Below, piece after piece: positions 24,171 through 38,800 of a DNA stretch of 64,000 bases. The stretch is from Nepenthes gracilis. Its lineage: Eukaryota; Streptophyta; Magnoliopsida; Caryophyllales; Nepenthaceae. The position numbers and the translations under genes were made by a program. Below the pieces are notes generated by a model. The model saw only the letters and a list, made by a program, of their open reading frames with translations, searched no databases and was not told the origin of the DNA. Position 1 is the stretch's first letter. Every line of letters starts with the position of its first letter. The stretch covers positions 8,116,001 through 8,180,000 of the forward strand of contig BSYO01000003.1 of NCBI GenBank assembly GCA_033239525.1, given 5' to 3'.

Positions 24171-26826
24171 CTACAATGCCTTCTCCAGCCACAATGGCAG
24201 TCTCAGCGATTTCTTCATCCCAAGCCGGGTCAAGAAGACCGCATACAGAATGTGCAACAGAAACACGAAGAATCCACAATTGATCAAAAGCTGCTTGCTC
24301 ACAGAGAGAGAGAGAGAGAGTGCATGAGCTTGCCAAGCACAACAGGATGACAAAAACTCAAACAATCCGACAGAACTCGACACGAATAGACCCGGTTTGG
24401 ATTTGGGTAGGATATAAAAATTCATAAACGGCTCGGGGATGCTATAACCCAACAAAAACTCAACCCGAACATAATATTGAGTTTGATTCTTTTATATAAT
24501 GTAAATTTCAGATTTGAATCGACACATTCTAGATGCTAGGAGAGCATAGAGATTTCAATTGCCTTACGAATTTAAAATTTGAAACATTCATGTTCTTGTC
24601 TGACAGTTGAAAGTATTTTTCAAAGTTTTCTATGAGCTAATTTATGTTTAATGTGTTTTAGATGTGAATATTTATTAGTAAATTATATTGTTCATATCAA
24701 TGACTAAAAGCTACACTAATAATGTCAATTTTTCAATTTTTCTTTGAGACAAGAAAAATAGTCTTTGGATTGGGTTTGAGTTCAAGTATAACCCAAAATG
24801 TAGAGTTTCTGACTTTGGATTATAGGTTAAAAGTATTGGATTGAGATTGGGTTTAGCTTCCCACGACCCAAACCCGATCCATTGCCATCCCGACATGTGT
24901 CGTGTGTGTCGCTGAGGAGGGGGATGATGAGAGGGGCGACTTACCAGAGTGCTGAAGAGAGCATATATTGCAGGCATTGATGGGACTGTGTTAAATCCTA
25001 CTGAGTTCAATATAAAGGTAAGGCTCGCATGTATATTGATGGTGATCTACAAGCGAAGAAGAGTGGACTTAGCAAGTCAGAAAGAAGAGAAAGATGAGGA
25101 GATGTAATTCGTTACCAAAGCAAGTATGTTTTCTCTTATCAAGAATGAGGATATTAGAACATATCCCATGGCACCCATAGCACGAACCTGCATTTCGAAT
25201 CAAGCCAAGTTACCATTAGTATCAGCAGCTTCTTGCAAACAAAGTAATTGCTGACAAGAGAAAATTAAGGAGCATAATAATGGCACGAAGAATGGATTGA
25301 TAAGAGAAAGTTAAGGGTTAATATTGACATGAGAAAATCAAGAAATTTTAAATTCTATTCTCTATAATATATTAACTAAGCATTTAGGTCTGATTGATAA
25401 TGATTTGTCTCCTTCTATTATTAATACTTCGATACAATATGTATAAATTTATGAGAAATTATAGTATATTTTGCATGAGTGAAAAAATAATAATAATAAT
25501 AGCATATCAATTCTAGAAGCATCGTTATGAATCACTAAAATTGAGTGGTCTCCTCCTTTATGTTTGTAGTTTACATGTATTTTTAATCATTTCATGGTAT
25601 CAGAGAAGATAATATACTAATTCTCTTAAAAAAAGAAAAAGTTTTTCAATCTTGCAAGTCACGGATCAGTACGTCTATCAATGACTGAATCTTTGAATAG
25701 TATGAAAAAATTAGTCATTTATTAGCCTGATCGGAATACTAGAATTAAACTCACCTCCGCTCCATCGAATGCCTCATTACTTGTCATGGTCAAGGGCTAC
25801 GTCTTTATTTTAATGTGGCAAATCAGAAATCGGTCTTATCGATGGAAAAATCAAACCTCCAACAATTGATGACGCTGCTTTTGAGGAATGGCAAGCCAAT
25901 GACCAATTGATCATGTTCTAGATTCTCAATTCTATTGAACCCAAATTATATGAAGTTTTTACCTTTGTTGAAAATGCAAATGGTTTATCAAACTCTACAA
26001 AGAGTATGCATAATCAACAAAATAATTTTTATTGAATATTTAAACTTAAGAAAAATATTGCTAATACTGTCCTAGGAGACAAATATTTTATTGAACATTT
26101 GGGCTCCTTTAAAAAGTATGTGGGATGAGTAGTCCCTCTACAGTCCTCCCACAATCATTCCACCAATACTCCAAAAAAGAGTTAGAGCAAAATAAAATTT
26201 TCAAATTATTGGCCAGTTTGAAATCAGAATATGAGAATATGCATAGTCAAATTTTAATGGGTACTAAGCTTCTTTCATCTACAACTATTTGCACCATGAT
26301 TCAACAAGAAGAGACGAGAAGGAAGAGTATGTATACAGAAACTAAATGGGACAGTTTTAAGACTAAAAATAGCGCTCCTGCTGCAAATAGAATTAAGACC
26401 TACCCTAAGGAATTATATGACCGAGGAAGAAATGAATCTTTCCAAGCAAATGAAAAAACATCATGGGGAAAGTTGATGGGGAAAAACAGGCTAGTTGGAC
26501 AGGAATACACACAAGCACACAATGGGAGAAAGAGGAGGAACATACAAGGTTTTACGTGAAAACTTTTTACAAATCGAAAGGTAAAATCACGAGATACTTA
26601 ATCTATAACAAGTCCACTATATGAAAATTGGTTACAAAAACCCCCGATATAGACTAAAAAAACAATTCCTGAGGAAGAAAACTCTCACTTCGCTCTTGTT
26701 TCTCTGTTTTTCTTGTTTTCTTCCTCTCACTGGTGGGACACTCCACTCTTTTTTCTTTTTCACACATGCCTAGACTTCACCGCTATGACTTTACTACCTC
26801 AACTATCTCCCTTTTTATGCCCAACA

Positions 26827-26868
<42 letters not shown>

Positions 26869-29800
26869 ACTTACCTGGTTTACCTAATAGGCAAGTTGCA
26901 TGTGGCAAAACATGCCACCACCCTGAAACCTGTCATTGGCTCTGCAAATCATCATGTTCTGCAGAGACGGCGCCCGCTCTGCAGAGATTGTGCATATCCT
27001 CCAGAGATCTCGCATGCTCAGTCAATTTTCTGAGCTGGCACCCATGGGCCATACTGCTTTCTCATATGGATGGTCAATCATCCATTTACCATCTTCTCCT
27101 CACAGCTGGTCAACATCACCGTTAACCGGATTCTGCTTTCAACCGGTCAACATTTCGTTGACCGGTTCCTGCTACCCGGTCGTTAGCATTTTGCCTACTT
27201 TGCAAAAGCACTTTGAAAATCCACTCCGAATTTCCACCGCAAAATGCCACTTCGGCATTTTACTCTCCAAAAATCTACTCCGAATTTCCTTACCAGCAAG
27301 TGCCACTCTGGCTCTTAAATGCATTCTGGATTTTTACTCTTGCATTTGCTCTCCAGATTTTCACTCTAGAAATCCTCTCTTGAATTTTCACTCAAAAAAT
27401 TCACTCCGAAATTTCATCTCCTGAATTTTTCCCTTCGGAAAATTCATTTCGCTCCGGAATTATTCACTCCGGCATATTCTAAGCCAACATTTTTTCACAT
27501 GGAAGTGACCCCAACAAACATCCTGCCACGATATGTGGGAAAAACTTTGCTCTTTTTCGGCGACCATCATCTCTTGCCTTTCAACGGCTTCCCCTCAACT
27601 TGGACTCCGGCGTCAGCCTCCACAAACTTGAATGACACATTCCTCCGCTCCATTGAACATGGAGTAATCTCACTCCCCTTTAGCTCCTTCATCGCGGTCG
27701 TATTATTCTCCATTGCACTCCACATTGGCAACCTTCTTCTGCCATCTTGATCAATACCCCTTTGATCACCTTGGCATTTTTCTTAGCAACACAAGGCTTC
27801 ATCAGGTGCCGCCCTAATCTCCCACTTGCCCTTACCATAATTGAGGCGCCTTTGGTGAGTTTCCACTAGCCGTCACCAAACACCATCTTAAATCTTTCTT
27901 CATCTAATTTTGCGGTTGAAATTACATTCAACCTCAAATTTGGGACATGTCGCACGTCATTCAACACGAGCTTGTTTCCATTGCTGGTCCGTAAACAAAC
28001 ATCCCGACGCCAACAACCATTGACAAGCCATCATTACTCATCTTCAACATCCCGTACCCAACGGGGGTATAACTCGTGAAGTAGGACTTCTTAAATATCG
28101 CATGGTGTGAGACCCCACAGTCCATCACCCAACTAGTCTCCTGAATCAGTAGCCCCTGTGCTTCCCATGCGCGGACAACCAGAAGATCTCCGCAAAAAGC
28201 GACAGTCTCCCGATCATCACCATAATCATATTTTATTTATAAATATCCACTTGGTCCCAATGACATTGGTATGTTTGGGTCGGAGAACCAAGGACCACAC
28301 GTAATTTCTCACAAATTGATTTAATTCATCATGCATGGAATTGATACAGCATTCATCAATCAAGGTCTCTTCAACCTTTTTCGGTTCTAAGTGAGATACA
28401 TAACAGGTATAAGCGAGCAAGTTTAAAAGTCGGTGATACAATCTCATAACCTCACTCAGATCACCCAGAATGAAATCTTTTGGATGATTTAATTTAACTA
28501 TGGATGAAGGTCCCTTAATAGGGACGACAATCGGCATCTCTTTTGAAATATTAGTCGAGTCTGAATCTAGAGGAGACTCAATTTGATCACCTTTTTTATT
28601 GGGGCAATCAATAGTTTCAAGTTGCTCATCGGGGACACCATCCACAACGACGTTTATGGACTCCATAACAGTTTGAGTACGAATATTGTACAATCGATAG
28701 GCTCTACTGTTAATGAAATATCCTAAGAACATCCCTTCATCGCTTCTGGAGTTAAACTTGCCTAGATTTTCTCTATCACGCAAAATAAAGAATTTATTGA
28801 CAAAATATGATTATACCTCACGTTTGGTTTTTTGCCTCTTCAAGTTCATACGGATTGTTATCCATTCCGAGTCTTAAGTAGACCCGATTGATTATGTGGT
28901 AGGCCATTCTTACGACTTCACCCTAAAAGTGTATGATGACATTTTTACTTTCCATCATTGTTTTAGCCATTTTTTGAATGACCTAATTTTTCCATTTCAC
29001 AATCCCATTTTGTTGTGAAGTGATAAGAGTTGAGAATTCATGTTGAATTCCTTCTTCACTTAAAAATGTTTCGAAGTTTGAATTTTCAAACTTCTTTCCA
29101 TAATCACTATGAATTCTCACAATAGAAATGCCTCTTTTATTTATCAGTTTTTTATACAAAATTTCAAGTAGTCAAAGGTATATGACTTTTCCCGGATAAG
29201 GTCTATCCATAAATATCTAAAAAAATCATCTACGACTACAAAGATATACTTCTTCCACCTAACCTCATGGTCCTAAATGGCCCCATAAGATTCATATGGA
29301 TTAGCTCAAGGGAACGCGAGGTGTGAGTATTACCTAGAGAGGGATGGCTAGTCCTGATTTGTTTACCAAGTTGGCAAGGACCGCACACATGGTGTTTGAC
29401 ATTGGACAATTTTAGAAGACCCTCAACACAATTTTTCCTTGAAATAAAGGCCAAATTTTTAAAATTTAGAAGACCAAGACATTAATACCACAATTTCACA
29501 GACTCGACTTTAGCTGGATGGCATTCCAAGACAAGACTAGGCTCGATCTTGTAAAGATTATCGAAAGTTCTCCTGCCTTCCAACACAATAGAGCCTTTTG
29601 TGTCATATATACAAATTTTTTTTTTTTTTTTGAAAAAATCTTACCTCAAAATTTTCATTACAAAGTTGACTAATACTCAGAATGTTAGATTTAAACTCGG
29701 ATACATATAAGACATCACACCGCTTTGAGAACCCAGAAATGCTAATCAAACCTTTCCCTAGGATGGGAGCCTTCGCTCTATCACCAAAGACAACCGTCCC

Positions 29801-32800
29801 ATCGAGATGGTCAATTAGAGATGAAAACATTTAGGGCTGTAAATTTGTCTGGAGCATCCACTGTTAAAATACCACAGTGAATGATTTTGATCTTTAAGGG
29901 GAATGTGAACCACTTTATAAGAATAAATTTTGGAGGCATGTTTTAGATCAGTCTTCTTTATCCATATTTTTCTCCCCGAATTTACCTTCCGATTTAGTCT
30001 TTTCATTTGGTCATTTAGCTGTTGAATATGATTAACCTTGTTCTTCATTTTCTCCCCTTGTCTTTGATTGTACAACCGATTGATGATGTAACAACGGGAA
30101 CGTATATGCCTAATTTGCTCATACACATGGCAGGTAGGCAAAAACTTAGAAAAAGTGTTGTGATTTCTAGATTCATATTGAAAGTATGTATTAGACCCAA
30201 TTGTTTTAGAGGTCCTAGCAAATTTATTCACAATTGTTTTATTATTTAATTTGGGCAAGAAGTTTGAACTAATTCGGTTCTCCATGCTTGTTGGCACTGA
30301 CTTGAAGGGTTTTGGGGTACTAATGTTTTTGTTGAGACTTTTTGTGGTGGGCACAAAAATTGACTTAAAATGTTTGCTGTTTTTTGAAGCATTCTCGACA
30401 TATCCTAACCCCTTTTTGTTTCTTGCAAACTTTCCCAATCCCAACATGTGATCAAACTTTTGAGTTCCACTTAAAAATTTTTTAATATCATTCTGGGCAT
30501 TTTCAAACTCCAATTTTATAGATTTGACTTTAGTAGTTAAAGACCCATCAACATCTCCATTTACGATATTCCAACAGTGAACGGTTCTAGTATTGTTGTA
30601 AGTTCAACCTTAACCTTTTCAAATTCAGTTAATTTATTATTTAGAGATTTATTAGTTTTCTTTACTTTTAGGCACCTTTTAAATAGTTTGTCATAGGCCT
30701 CCTAAAGACCACCAAATTCACTATTAGATTCCTTACGGGAAGAATCCGATTATTTTGATTTCGCACTTGTGGCTTCATTACCACCAATAATGCAAGTCTT
30801 CCAGGCAATATAGTTTACTTATTCCTCTTCAGATGATTTTTCATCATATTTTTTGTCTTCTTCGTCATTTAAAAGAGATATATTTAAGGTTTTCCCTTTC
30901 TAACGTTTAAATTAGGGTACTCAGTCCAAATATGACCGAAGCCATGGCATTCATAGCATTAGATTCCTTAAGGTTTCCTATTTTTTATATTTTTATTTTT
31001 ATTTTTATCTTTCTTGACGAATTATGTGACAAGTCAATTTCCTTGAAGGTTTGTTGGTTATTTTTATTTTTAAGAATTTTTTAAAATTTTTAACAAATAA
31101 GGCAAAATCCTCATCGCCACACAATTCTTCATCAGAGTAGTAATCTCTCTCATTCTTTACAGTTTTTAAGGCAATTGATTTGTTCCGTTTGGATTGTGGG
31201 AAAGCATGCTCATACGTTTGTAGAAAACCAATCAATTCTTCAATTTTTAATTTATCGAAGTCTTTGCTTTTATTAATAGCACCGACCTTCGGTCTAAAAC
31301 GTTCAGGTAGAGACCGCAGGACTTTTCGGACGATTCTATTCTTGGGAATCCATTCTCCAAAATTAAATGTAGAATTAACATTATTATTCAATTTAACATA
31401 AAATTTATCAAAGTGTGCTCATACGTTTGTAGAGAACCAATTAGTTTTTCAATTTTTAATTTATCAAGGTCTTTGCTTTTCTTAATAGCAATGACCTTCG
31501 GTCTAAAATGTTCAAATAAAAACCGCAGAACTTTTCGAACGATTCTATTCTCGAAAATACGTTCTCCTAAATTGGATATAAAATTAACAATGTTATTCAA
31601 TTTAGCATAAAATTTATCAAAGTCGAATCCGTTCTCCTAAATTGAATATAGAGTTACCAATGTTATCCAATTTAGCATAAAATTTATCAAAGGTCTCATC
31701 ATCTTTCATGAGAATTTCCTAAAACCTAGTAGCGCACATTTGCAATTTAGAGTTTTTAACAAATTTAGTTCCTTCGAGGGTAATCTCAAAGATGTCCATG
31801 TCCTATTTTGAGGTCTTGCACATGGATATACGCTTGAATTATTCGGGGGACACAGCCATAAAAATAGCGTGCAACCTCTTACTATTCCAATTGCATGCAA
31901 CAAGCTCTTTGATCCATAAGAATGAAACTTTTGATTCATCACCCGTGGTGCTTCTGGGTAGAGTCCACCCAATTTGGGTGCTAGCTCATACACGCTCATC
32001 CATCGATTTGATAAGCGCTCTCATATTAATTTTCCAATATGCATAGTTGTTCCCATCAAAATAGGAAGGAACGGAAAGTGACTAACTAGTATACATCTAG
32101 ATCGGGGTCGCGGATCGAGGTAAGCCTCTGATACCAATTGAAAGAACCAAACGTTCCGAATTACTAATAATGTTTCGACCCCTCAATAAATTTGCGGAAT
32201 GAAAATCACATAATATACAATACACGTAAAATATATTCTAATCTAAATGTGATCAGTAAATAATAAAAATCATAACAATAGTAAAGACGCGATTTTTTGT
32301 AACAAAGGAAAATTTTGATAACCACGGTTATCAAGTAAAATCCTTCGATATTCAACGGTCAGAAAAAATATACACTATGAAAATCAATTTATAGACCGGA
32401 ACGGTACAGACATGCTAACTTATCCAACTTACTCTCGTCTTGTGATCTTTATTAAGGAACTCTTTAGATTTGCTCGCGGCAATAAAATCGCACACCTTTG
32501 GGTCTTCAAGTCAAGTTTTCCTCACGAAACATTAAATTGCCAAATACCACTAGATCCTAATTTCCACGCCACCGACGTCGCTAATAAAGGTTAACCGGCG
32601 GAAAGTTGTGCAAAGAGTAAAGTACAATATGGTGAGGAAAAACCTCGGCGAGGAAGCACAATTATAAAAGCTTGGTTTTCTTAAGAGGAGCACTTTGAAA
32701 GCATGAAGGATTGGATTTTGTGCTGAAATGACCGTCAAAAATTCAAGCAAAAAATTTAGGATAAATAAAATAAGACAACTATATATATAAATGCTCGAAA

Positions 32801-35800
32801 ACTTAGGTAAAAAAATATGACCGTTGGCGAAATGCGCGTCGTAACGCTCAAGCACGGCTCATGCGTACGGCGGGTGCACTTAGGGTTTCATATGACACAT
32901 CCCTCGGCGCTCAAACACAAGGTCTAATGGATTTGGCCCTCGACTGAGGATCAAGCGAGCATCAAGCGCCTGCTTACTGGAAACGAGGCTCGAGCTCTAA
33001 TCGGGCGAGAAGCAGGCGCCAGCGTATTGAAAACGAGGCTTGAGCGTTGGTCGGGCGAGTGTTAGGCACACGACAGGCATGGAATTGGGAAGGTCACTTC
33101 AGCAAGTGGCAAGAGATATATTCTGGAGCGGATCTTTAAAATAATATGACCATTGCTAACAATAGACAAGCACAGTCACGAAATATGCTAACATATAAAT
33201 GAGCCTAAGAGTTTTAATATAATACATTTTCAATCATCACTAGATACTAACACTTGGATCATTAACTCACATGCTAATAAACATATGACTGGTAATCAAC
33301 ATTGTTTGTCAAATATAAAACAAAGCCAAGAAAAACAATATGTTCCCAATGCCAATGGTTCACTTGTCTCTATATAGGTAATGGAAAAACCAATCTTTTT
33401 TTACTAAATATTCAAACTCTAAGGTCCTTTATATTCTTCATTGTCTCCAAATTTATTAAGAGTCAGTAAATTAACTCAAGAACTAAATTGTAATATTATT
33501 TTTATGTCAAATCCTGTGGTTTTTCAGGATCGGACTACAATGAAGAAGATTGGTAAAGGAAGATATTCTAAAAGACTGTCCATTCTTGACAAAAATAATA
33601 AAGCATTCACAGCTAATTTAGAAGGAACCAATGAATCTGAGCTTTGGCATCAAAGGTTGGGTCATCCACGCGATCCAGTTTTGACATCACTAGTGCCATC
33701 TTTTGTATTACTCAAGTGTTTGTGAGACTAGTAGATTTTCTAAACAAATCAGATTTCCTTTTCAGCTATCCACGCAAGAAACACAGGAAACATTTGGTCT
33801 AATTCATTAAAGATGTGTTGAGGCCCCCTATAACATCTTACAATGGCTTTAAGTATTTTGTTACTTTTATCGATCAAAAATCTCAAGCTACATGAACATA
33901 TTTGTTAAAATTGAAAAGTGAGGTTTTTCTATATTTAAAATTTTAGTAAACCTAGTTTCAACTCAATATGATGCTAAGGTTAAAAGTTAAAATTTTTAGA
34001 ACTGACAATCGAAAAGAATATGACAACAAAAAATTTTACAAATTATCTTCGAAACTTAGGAACAATTCATCAAACATCTTTTGTTTGCATAACCCAACAA
34101 AACGGGGTACCTGAAAGAAAAAATAGGCATCTAATAGAAATTGTCAGAGCCTTAGGGATTCACATGAATGTCCCAAAAACCTATTCTGTTGCAGTCTTAA
34201 CTTTTTTATACTTGATTAATAAACTTTTTAGTGAGATAATAAAAAATAGTTCACATCTAGAAATTCCAAAAAAAAAAAAAAATTGACTTGTTACACTTGC
34301 GCATTTTTGGATGCGCGTGTTTTGTCCACATCGACGAACAAAAAAGAGATAAATTAGATAAATGTACAGAAAAATGTATTTTTCTTAGATATTCCTATTC
34401 AAAAAAAAAAAAACCTACAAATGCTATAATCTTAATTCACAAAAAAATACATGATCTAGATTTTTTTGAAAAAGAACCTTTTTTTAAAATACCCATTGAA
34501 GCCCATGATTATGGTTCCGAGTGGAAGCTTGTTAAAAATATTGTTCCTCCACTTGAAATGGATCCTTATGTCAAGATAAAAATAAAAGAAGCTAGTCAGA
34601 CAAAAAAAACCAAAACACACCAAGTGAAAATATTATTGTTGAAGGACCAGAACAAGATGGACAATATGATGAACCCGTGGTCCCTCCTGGATCAGCTTTT
34701 ATGCAGGTCCACTCGTGTCCCTTATGCTTCCACTAGATTAAAAGGTTTTTAAACATATTCTATTGTGTCTCACCCAATTCAAAATTACGTTTCATATCAA
34801 AATATTTCTACTAACCACCGTGCATTTCTAAACACTATACCAAAAAATATTCAACCAATTAATTCTTATGAAGCCAAATCTCAAAATGTTAGGAGAAAAT
34901 CTATGAATGAGGCGCTTCAAGCTCTTAACAAAAACCACACAAGGGATACAGTTCAGTTGCCTAAAGGGGAAAAAAATGTTGGTTGTTAATGGGTTTATAA
35001 AATTAACTACAATAGCGATGGGAGTATTAAAAAATACAGGTCTAAGTCAGTAGCAAAAGATTTTACCCAAACCTAGAGTGTTGACTATAAGAAAACCTTT
35101 GCTCTAGTAGCAAAAATGAGCACAATTAGAGTATTAATGTCAGCAGTAGTAAATTATGATTAGTCATATTCCAAATTAATGTTAATACAACCTTCTTTCA
35201 AGGTGATTTATAATAAAAAGTTTATATAGATCTCCCTCCTAGCCATCCAAAAGGAAGAAACAGACTTGTATGTAATCTTAAAAAAGCCTTATATGGTCTT
35301 AAACAATCACCACAAGCCTAATACTCTAAAATCAGTAATGTACTACTTGGTATGGGTTTTCCAATAAGCAAGGCCAATTCCTCCTAATTCAATAAGAAAG
35401 AAAATAGTAGTACGATTCTTGTCTTAATTTATATTGATAATATTATTATTACAGGAAATGATTTAAATGAAATAACAGAATTAAAAAGTTCCCTTAATAA
35501 AAAATTTAATATAAAAGATCTTGGAAAGCTAAAATATTTCTTATAATTGAAGTGGCACACTCAAATAAAGGTATTTTTCTCTCTCAAAGAAAATATGTAA
35601 TAGACTTGTTAAAGGAAACAGGAATATTGTCTACAAGACCAGCAAGCATCCCTGTTGATTGCAACTTCAAACTATATAAGTGATGGTCAACCAATTAAAG
35701 ATATTAGCCAATGTCAAAGATTTGTTGGTACGATAATATATTTCATTATAAGCAAACCGAATGTAACATATATTGTCAGTCTTGTAAGTCAAGCAATGCA

Positions 35801-38800
35801 TGTTCCAAAGACATCACATAGGGATGCAGTTGACAATATCTTATGGTACTTGAAATCTTCATTTGGAAGAAGAATTTTGATGGGAAAGAATGAGCATATA
35901 AAAGTAACTAGTCACTCTAATGCTAGCTGGGCAGAAGATATCGATGACAGAAGATCAATTATATGTTTTTGTACATGGTTTGAGGCAACTTAGTCACTTG
36001 GAGAAGTAAAAGGCAAAATGTGGTAGCAAGGTCTAGTGCAAAGACGGAATACAAAGAAATGGCAACAACTGCTAGTGAATTGGTATGGTTAAAATTTATT
36101 CTTCACAAAAAGGGTTTTGAAATCTCCCATCCAATGGAAATGCTTTATAACAATCAAAATGTTGGCCGGAAATGGGGCGGCCTATCAATACAGGCACAAA
36201 GGAATCGAAGAAAAAAAAATGAAAGCAAGAATATTGACAACCGATATTTATGTGGAAAACCGTTATGAATCAGGGAAAAACTACGAGACTTTCAATACGT
36301 AAAGTTACACTATGTATGAGATAGAAATTACAAAATAGGAGGCGAAAATACACACACACACAGTTGGGCTTTCTTCTTCTCTTATGTTTTTTTTCTTACT
36401 TTCACACACTCGCACTCTGCTCAACTCTCTCTGCTTACAACAACTTCTCATACATACTCTCACCAACCTGCTTACACACATATATATATATATACAAGAA
36501 TAAACAAAGGACTTGGCAACAGCTAGACCACCATGTCGTCCCTCATGGTTGGTGCACGGTTTCCTAGAAGCATACTTCAGCTTAGCAGCAGGTGGCGCAT
36601 GCCTGTAGCATCAGAAGACAGACCCGTTGTCTTGAGTTTCTAAGGTTACCTAAACAGCAGGCGGCCACCTTACTCTCCTTTCGTGTACATAAAGCAGTGT
36701 TCTATTTGCCTTTAATGAGACGCTCAACTTTGTTAACCGTCTTCCTATTTAGACCGGTCAACGTCCCGTTGATCGTCCTCTTAGTTGTTCTGACAGTCCT
36801 CAGCAAAACCGGTCAACTTGATTATTCAGCTGGTCAGCTATGTTGACCATCCATTGACCGTCCATCCGATCAACGATGTTGACCGGAGCTTCTTCACGGG
36901 AGAGATTTTCAACAAACTTTCCCTCTCGACCTTAACGAAGTTAAATCTGTTAGCCCGGCCATTTTGCAGCATGCTTCATTCTTTCCTTTCGGTATAATCT
37001 TCGTCATCATGTCCGCCCCGTTCTCTTCCGTGCTAACCTTGTCTAGTGACAGTAGGCCTTCCTCCAGCACCTCTCGCACTCAATGATATCGTACATCAAT
37101 GTGCTTTAATCTAGAGTGGAATGAAGAGTTCTTACATAGATGAATGACACTTTGACTATCACAAAGTACCACATATCTCTCTTATTTAATGCCTAACTCT
37201 TGAACGAACTCCTTCATCCACAAAGATCTCCTTACTGGTACCTTACATTCTGCGATGTATTCGGCCTTGATTGTGGATAGAGCTACACACTTTTGTAACT
37301 TGGACTGTCAAAAAACTGCACCACTTGCAAACTTCACCAAATAACCCGATGTGGATTTGCGTGTGTCAACATCTCCGGCCATATCCGCATCTGAGTATCC
37401 CACCAACTGCGGTTTGTCACTTCCAAGACACAAGCACCTCTTGGAAGTTTCCGAATATATCTCATGATCCATTTCACCGCGAACCAGTGCTCCTTTCCCG
37501 AATTGGACAGAAACTGGCTAACTGTCCCAACGGCATGAGCTATGTCCAATCTGGTGCATACCAGAGCATACATCAGGCTTCCCACAGCTAATGAGTAGGG
37601 AACGCCTTTCACACGTTTTTTCTCGTCATCCGAGGTCGGGCATTGACAAGTGCTTAGCCTATAGTGGTTCGCCAATGGTGTGCTCATGGGCTTTGATTTA
37701 TCCACATTGAATCGTTGGAGCACTTTCTCAAGGTAATTCTCTTGAGACATCCACAGTTTCCTTGCATTTCGATCGCGTAAGATTCGACTCCCTAGAATTT
37801 GCTTAGCCGATCCAAGATCCTTCGTGGCAAATGACCGTCCAAGCTACTCCTTCAGCTCCTTTATTCGGCCACTGTTGCGTCCAACGATCAACATATCATT
37901 TACGTATAGAAGAAGAACAACATAATCATCGTCTGAGAACTTCTGTACAAATACGCAATGATCACGAGTTGTCCGCCGGTACCCCTGACTGGTCATGACT
38001 AACTCAAATTTCTTGTACCACTGCCTAGGAGCTTGCTTTAATCTTTACAGACTTTTCCTTAGACAACAAACAAGTTTCTCCTTCCCCTTAACTTTAAACC
38101 CTTCCGGTTGTTCCATGTAGACTTCCTCCTCAAGCTCTCCATGGAGAAATGCAATCCGGACATCCATCTATTCCACCTCTAGGTCCTGGACGGCAGCCAG
38201 GCCTAGTACAACCCGGACAGAGGACATTTTTACAACTGGCGCAAAGATTTCATCAAAATCAACCCCCTTTTGTTGACTGAAGCCCTTCACTACCAACCGT
38301 GCCTTGTACTTTGGCTTCTTGGTATTCTCATCCGGCTTCAAACGAAAGAACCATTTATTCTAGAGGGCCTTCTTCCCCTTAGGTAGTTTAACCAAGTCGA
38401 AAGTGTGATTCTCATGAAGAGAACTCATTTCTTCTTTCATGGCTTCCAGCCAATCCTCCTTACTGTCGTCATTCATTGCGTTTTCATAATCCTCAGGCTC
38501 TCCGGCATCAGTGAGCATGACGTATTCATTTAGTGACAGACGGACGGGCGGCCGTCTGTCGCGTGAGGACCGTCTAACAGAGACATTCCCTACTGGTTGA
38601 GAAATGACTTCATCAATGGTGTCATCTGGAGCCATGACCTCCCCTTCATTACCCTCAACCGTCTCTTGACCATGATCCTCTCCTTCCAATGACGCCGGAC
38701 GGACAGCTTCAGCGCTTGCTTGGTCGGTTTGTTTATCGTCGCACTTGGCCTTCCTGCCAATGTATTCGATTGTCTCATTTTCAACGAAAGTTACGTCCCT

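Larger units (their letters stand above)
28223..33101 (-). mobile_element. Second truncated minus-strand Copia: 5' LTR through start of reverse transcriptase
   Basis: Reading right to left: LTR (about 33101-32139), primer binding site (TTGGTATCAGAGG, 32137-32125), gag (about 32050-30930, with CYECHGFGH near 30945), protease (30513-29815), pre-integrase and integrase remnants (29830-28800; CGPCQLGKQIRTSHPS at about 29390-29345), and the start of the reverse transcriptase (NVIGTKWIF, 28270-28240). It stops abruptly where the protease of the other Copia fragment begins. Its LTR is not homologous to that fragment's LTR, so the two are different families joined together. Confidence 0.75.

Noticed and set aside
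24142..24342. Minus-strand ORF in a different frame over exon 8
   Set aside because: Its frame does not continue exons 6-7; the frame ending at 24171 (LLINCGFFVFLLH...) does.
26713..27424. Three overlapping ORFs of more than 100 codons
   Set aside because: They fall in the LTR of a truncated Copia and include a (TA)n microsatellite; no domain is visible.
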